8,172 bases of DNA, taken from NCBI GenBank assembly GCA_965204775.1, contig CBDBFH010000012.1:1-8172 (forward strand), given 5' to 3'. The position numbers and the translations under genes were made by a program. Position 1 is the first letter of the stretch, and every line of letters starts with the position of its first letter. Below, piece by piece: positions 6,049 to 8,172 of the stretch. A model generated the notes under the pieces. The model had not been told where the DNA came from. It ran no database searches and saw nothing but the letters and a program-made list of their open reading frames with translations. Source of the stretch: CBDBFH01 sp965204775 (GTDB lineage: Bacteria; Pseudomonadota; Alphaproteobacteria; JAPOUT01; G958296285).

Positions 6049-6518
6049 TGGATTTTCTGGTCTCGATTCTCACCGGCGGTGCGACGGGGCTTCTCGGAAC
6101 CATTCTCAGTTTCGGTACCGCATATTTCAAGGAAAAACAGAAGCACGCCCAGGAAATCGAGTTGCGGCGCCTCGACATGGAGCAGGCGCGCGCGGAGGCC
6201 GAGGCGGCTTCGGTTCGTGCGAAAATCGAAGCGGAGGCGGCGACGGAACAGGCGGAACTCGGCGCGCTCGCGGCATCTTACAAGGAGGCGGCGACGCGCT
6301 GGAGCGACGGCGATTCGCGCTGGCTGGTCGCCGTTGACGTGATTCGCGGCCTCATCCGCCCGGTGCTGACGCTGATATTCGTGGCCTTGACCGGTGCCGT
6401 TTACTTCACGACGCAAGACGCGGCACTGCGCGTCCGGGCGGTGGAAACCGTGCTGTATCTCGCCACCACCTGCGTTCTCTGGTGGTTTGGCGCGCGCCAG
6501 ATTGCGAAAAAGGCGTAG
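6048..6518 (+). CDS. Holin-like membrane protein (3-TM holin type)
   Basis: The ATG at 6048 overlaps the previous stop (TGATG), with GGAGG at about 6035-6039, and gives 156 residues. The layout is an N-terminal hydrophobic segment (about 3-27), a highly charged Glu/Ala/Arg-rich coiled coil (about 28-80), and two membrane segments at about 103-121 and 131-148. The middle motif VDVIRGLIRPVLTLIFVAL and the Q-x-E-x-x-RRLDME start of the coiled coil resemble phage and gene-transfer-agent proteins of the 3TM holin family (PF11351), by memory. Its likely role is to permeabilise the inner membrane at lysis, working with the preceding DUF5675 protein. The long coiled coil is unusual for a classical small holin, so a spanin-like or other envelope role is not excluded. 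Confidence 0.75.
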   Translation: MDFLVSILTGGATGLLGTILSFGTAYFKEKQKHAQEIELRRLDMEQARAEAEAASVRAKIEAEAATEQAELGALAASYKEAATRWSDGDSRWLVAVDVIRGLIRPVLTLIFVALTGAVYFTTQDAALRVRAVETVLYLATTCVLWWFGARQIAKKA

Positions 6519-6529
6519 GAGGCGCGGGA

Positions 6530-6820
6530 GTGATCAGCACAGACGCGTGGCAGGCGTTCGGAGGCGTGGCCGCCGTCGTAGTGCTTCTGGGCGGCGTCGC
6601 CCTCGCGCTCAAGCGCCTGGGCTTCGTCGGCGACAACCGGGCGGGCGAGGTGGAGCGCAACCTCGAAAAATTCAAGGTGCACGTCGCCCAGAATTACGTG
6701 GCGCGCGAAGAATGGGTGCCGGCGATTTCCAAGATCGCGGGAATGCTGGAGAAGCAAAACGAGATGCTCGCGCGTCTCGACGAAAGAACGAAGCACATGG
6801 AGGCGCGGCGCGATGAATAA
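6530..6820 (+). CDS. Small single-TM coiled-coil protein (DUF2730/gp25-like position)
   Basis: The start is GTG at 6530, with GGAGG at 6518-6522 and 7-nt spacing; the open frame further upstream overlaps the previous gene and has no such site. The product has 96 residues: one strong membrane segment at about 9-28 (AFGGVAAVVVLLGGVALAL), then a charged helical part with YVAREEW at 56-62. A C-terminal heptad-like coiled coil follows (MLEKQNEMLARLDERTKHM). This is the shape of DUF2730/Mu gp25-type proteins and also of XhlA-like or spanin-like lysis accessories; I cannot choose between them. Its place between the holin-like gene and the gp26-like gene matches the Mu gp25 slot. The stop overlaps the next start. 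Confidence 0.72.
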   Translation: MISTDAWQAFGGVAAVVVLLGGVALALKRLGFVGDNRAGEVERNLEKFKVHVAQNYVAREEWVPAISKIAGMLEKQNEMLARLDERTKHMEARRDE

Positions 6821-7130
6821 CGTCCTGGACGAACGCTTCGTCCCCTATGCGCGCTGGACGATTTTACGGACGATCTGGGTGGGCGGACGCCTCGGTGCAA
6901 CGGAGAAGATGGTTGCTGACGTCCTCCACACCGACTATCTGGGCGTTTCGATTGACTTCATCCGGAACCAATTCGACTACCTCAGAAAACGCGGCCTCGC
7001 GGAGGTCGAGGAATCCGAGATTTACGCCTGGCGCGCGACGCTCACGCGGGCGGGGACGGACCTCGTCGAATATCAGATTCCCTGTGAGTCGGGCATCATC
7101 CGCCCGCCAAAAATCTCGGCGGACGGATGA
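6813..7130 (+). CDS. Mu gp26-like small protein (VpaChn25_0724 family)
   Basis: The ATG at 6813 overlaps the end of the previous gene by 8 nt and has GGAGG at 6799-6803, giving 105 residues. The fold looks like a winged helix. Helix 1 contains RWTILRTIW (15-23), a recognition region runs about 30-59 (TEKMVADVLHTDYLGVSIDFIRN then FDYLRKRGL), and a wing with VEESEIYAWRATLTRAG lies at 65-81. The tail IIRPP is typical. This pattern matches the small Mu-like family often annotated VpaChn25_0724, encoded just upstream of the DUF3486 terminase subunit in many Mu-like phages. The exact role is not known; DNA binding linked to packaging is inference from the fold. The stop overlaps the small terminase start as ATGA. 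Confidence 0.82.
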   Translation: MNNVLDERFVPYARWTILRTIWVGGRLGATEKMVADVLHTDYLGVSIDFIRNQFDYLRKRGLAEVEESEIYAWRATLTRAGTDLVEYQIPCESGIIRPPKISADG

Positions 7131-7642
7131 AAATGAGCCGCAGAAGCAGCGTGGCGACGCTGCCGCCGGAAGTGCGCGCGGAGTTTGACCAGCGGCTCAT
7201 CGACGGGGGATTCGCCGGGTATCGGGAGCTCATTGACTGGCTCGCCGAGCGGGGGTTCAAGGTTTCACTGGGTGCGCTCTCGCGCCATTCCCAGAAACTT
7301 CAGAGGCGCATCGAGCAGGTGCGGCTGGCGACGGAGCAAGCCCAGGTGCTCGCCTCGGACGCGGCGGGCGATTCAGCGGCGATGGCCCAGGCAGCCATCC
7401 AGCAGGTGCAGGCGCGTATTTTCGACGTTCTCCTCACCGCGGAGGAGGGCGACATGGGTGCGCTCGCGCGCACGGCGCGCGCCTTGTCGGAAACGTCGCG
7501 GGCACTCGTCTCCATTCGACAAGAGAGAAGGCGGGCGATGGAGGATGCGGCGGACGCCGCGGACGCCGCCGCGAAAAAAGCGGGGCTGTCCGCCAAGACG
7601 GCGGAGGCGATTCGCACCGCCATCGAGGGGGCGGCCGCATGA
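7127..7642 (+). CDS. Small terminase subunit (Mu gp27, DUF3486)
   Basis: DUF3486 proteins recognise phage DNA and start packaging with the large terminase. The 171-residue product begins at ATG 7127 (ATGA overlap); ATG 7133, two codons on, is equally plausible because family members usually start close to the RRSSV motif. The signature is clear: SRRSSVATLPPEVRAEFDQRL at the N-terminus, then GGFAGYRELIDWLAERGF and SLGALSRHSQKLQRRIE (about 47-63), a helix-turn-helix-like DNA-binding region. A long Ala/Gln-rich helical oligomerisation region follows to about 130, and the tail is Ala-rich (AADAADAAAKKAG). It overlaps the large terminase start by 4 nt, so the two subunits are probably made in coupled amounts. 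In Mu-type phages packaging starts from the integrated left end by a headful mechanism. Confidence 0.9.
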   Translation: MKMSRRSSVATLPPEVRAEFDQRLIDGGFAGYRELIDWLAERGFKVSLGALSRHSQKLQRRIEQVRLATEQAQVLASDAAGDSAAMAQAAIQQVQARIFDVLLTAEEGDMGALARTARALSETSRALVSIRQERRRAMEDAADAADAAAKKAGLSAKTAEAIRTAIEGAAA

Positions 7643-8172
7643 GTGTGCGCACGCTTCTGCCTTATCAGACGCGGTGGGTACAGGACTCCGCCGGCCTCAA
7701 GGTCGTCGAGAAATCCCGCCGAATCGGAATCTCCTGGGCGGAGGCCTACGCCGTGGTGATGCACGCCGCCCAGGGCCGGGGAAACATCTATTACCAGAGC
7801 TACAACAAGGAGATGACGCGCACCTTCATCGACGATTGCGCGGAGTGGGCACACGTCCTCAATGCGGGGGCGAGTGCGATTGGGGAGACGCTTGTTCGGG
7901 ATGGAGTGCGCGACGTCCAGGCGTTTCGGATTGCGCTGGCCAGCGGACGGGAAATAGTGGCCATGACTTCGGCACCGCGCGCGTTTCGCTCCAAGGGACG
8001 GCCAGGAGACGTTGCCATCATTGACGAGGCGGCGTTCGTTGACGACCTGGACGAGGTATTGAAGGCGGCGATGGCGTTTCGGCAATGGGGCGGAGAGGTG
8101 CACGTCATATCGACGCACAATGGCGAAGGCTCGCCCTTTGCGGTGCTTTGCGACAATGTGCGGGCGGGACGT
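7639..8172 (+). CDS. Large terminase subunit (Mu gp28-like), 5' part
   Basis: This is the packaging motor ATPase with a C-terminal nuclease. The frame runs from ATG 7639 (ATGA overlap with the small subunit) to the window end, 178 codons. The whole nuclease half lies beyond the window. The ATPase features are readable. After the adenine-binding-like start (LLPYQTRWVQD), a non-classical Walker A sits at K25-S-R-R-I-G-I-S-W33, the form typical of Mu gp28-type terminases rather than GKT/S. The Walker B motif is VAIIDEAAFVDD, with D129 and catalytic E130. The coupling motif is ISTHNG, with S158 and T159. These, with the position after DUF3486, make the assignment firm. The expected next gene downstream would be the portal (DUF935, gp29). 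Confidence 0.93.
   Translation, partial: MSVRTLLPYQTRWVQDSAGLKVVEKSRRIGISWAEAYAVVMHAAQGRGNIYYQSYNKEMTRTFIDDCAEWAHVLNAGASAIGETLVRDGVRDVQAFRIALASGREIVAMTSAPRAFRSKGRPGDVAIIDEAAFVDDLDEVLKAAMAFRQWGGEVHVISTHNGEGSPFAVLCDNVRAGR

Noticed and set aside
7185..8024. Open + strand frame overlapping the small and large terminase genes
   Set aside because: It is Ser/Arg/Pro-rich, out of frame with two clearly recognised terminase subunits, and without a ribosome site or domain.

Overview
The window is a contiguous piece of a Mu-like transposable prophage (or phage) genome from a GC-rich bacterium. All supported genes lie on the + strand. The Mu gene order is clear: transposase A, target-selection ATPase B, host-nuclease inhibitor Gam, GemA, the Mor activator, a lysis/membrane group, a gp26-like small protein, the gp27-like small terminase (DUF3486) and the start of the gp28-like large terminase. 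Such phages are best known from Proteobacteria. The high GC content, third-position GC bias and strong Shine-Dalgarno sites fit a Gram-negative proteobacterial host, but the sequence does not fix the genus.

Layout. (1) 1-309: 3' end of an unrecognised gene with a leucine-zipper-like N-terminal stretch, overlapping the transposase start. (2) 306-3061: the transposition module. It holds MuA with its DDE residues readable and a MuB AAA+ ATPase with an N-terminal helix-turn-helix, only 2 nt apart. (3) 3062-5230: semi-essential early genes. They are a small exported protein, a 72-residue unknown, Gam, a small protein with a C-x2-C / H-x2-C zinc-site pattern, and GemA. (4) 5227-5550: Mor-family activator. 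(5) 5551-5622: the only intergenic gap of note after the early genes. It holds a 10-bp perfect palindrome and a -10-like hexamer spaced as expected for a Mor-dependent promoter. (6) 5623-6820: a DUF5675 protein followed by two small membrane proteins, at the place where Mu has its lysis genes. (7) 6813-8172: head-packaging genes (gp26-like, small terminase, large terminase), running off the window end.

How it works together. A and B carry out replicative transposition, and Gam protects DNA ends. Mor, made at the end of the early transcript, probably switches on the operon that starts 73 nt after its own stop codon. That operon encodes lysis and packaging functions. Most junctions are ATGA or TGATG overlaps, so translation is probably coupled through long polycistronic messages. 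No separate C (late activator) gene is seen between mor and the packaging genes, so the regulatory cascade may be shorter than in Mu.

Nothing here is a wholly unknown multi-gene system. The points most worth a second look are the Mor-operator/promoter geometry, the exported early protein, the zinc-site protein next to Gam, the L,D-transpeptidase-like motif in the DUF5675 protein, the transposase lacking the Mu enhancer-binding domain, and an intrinsic terminator facing against the operon.
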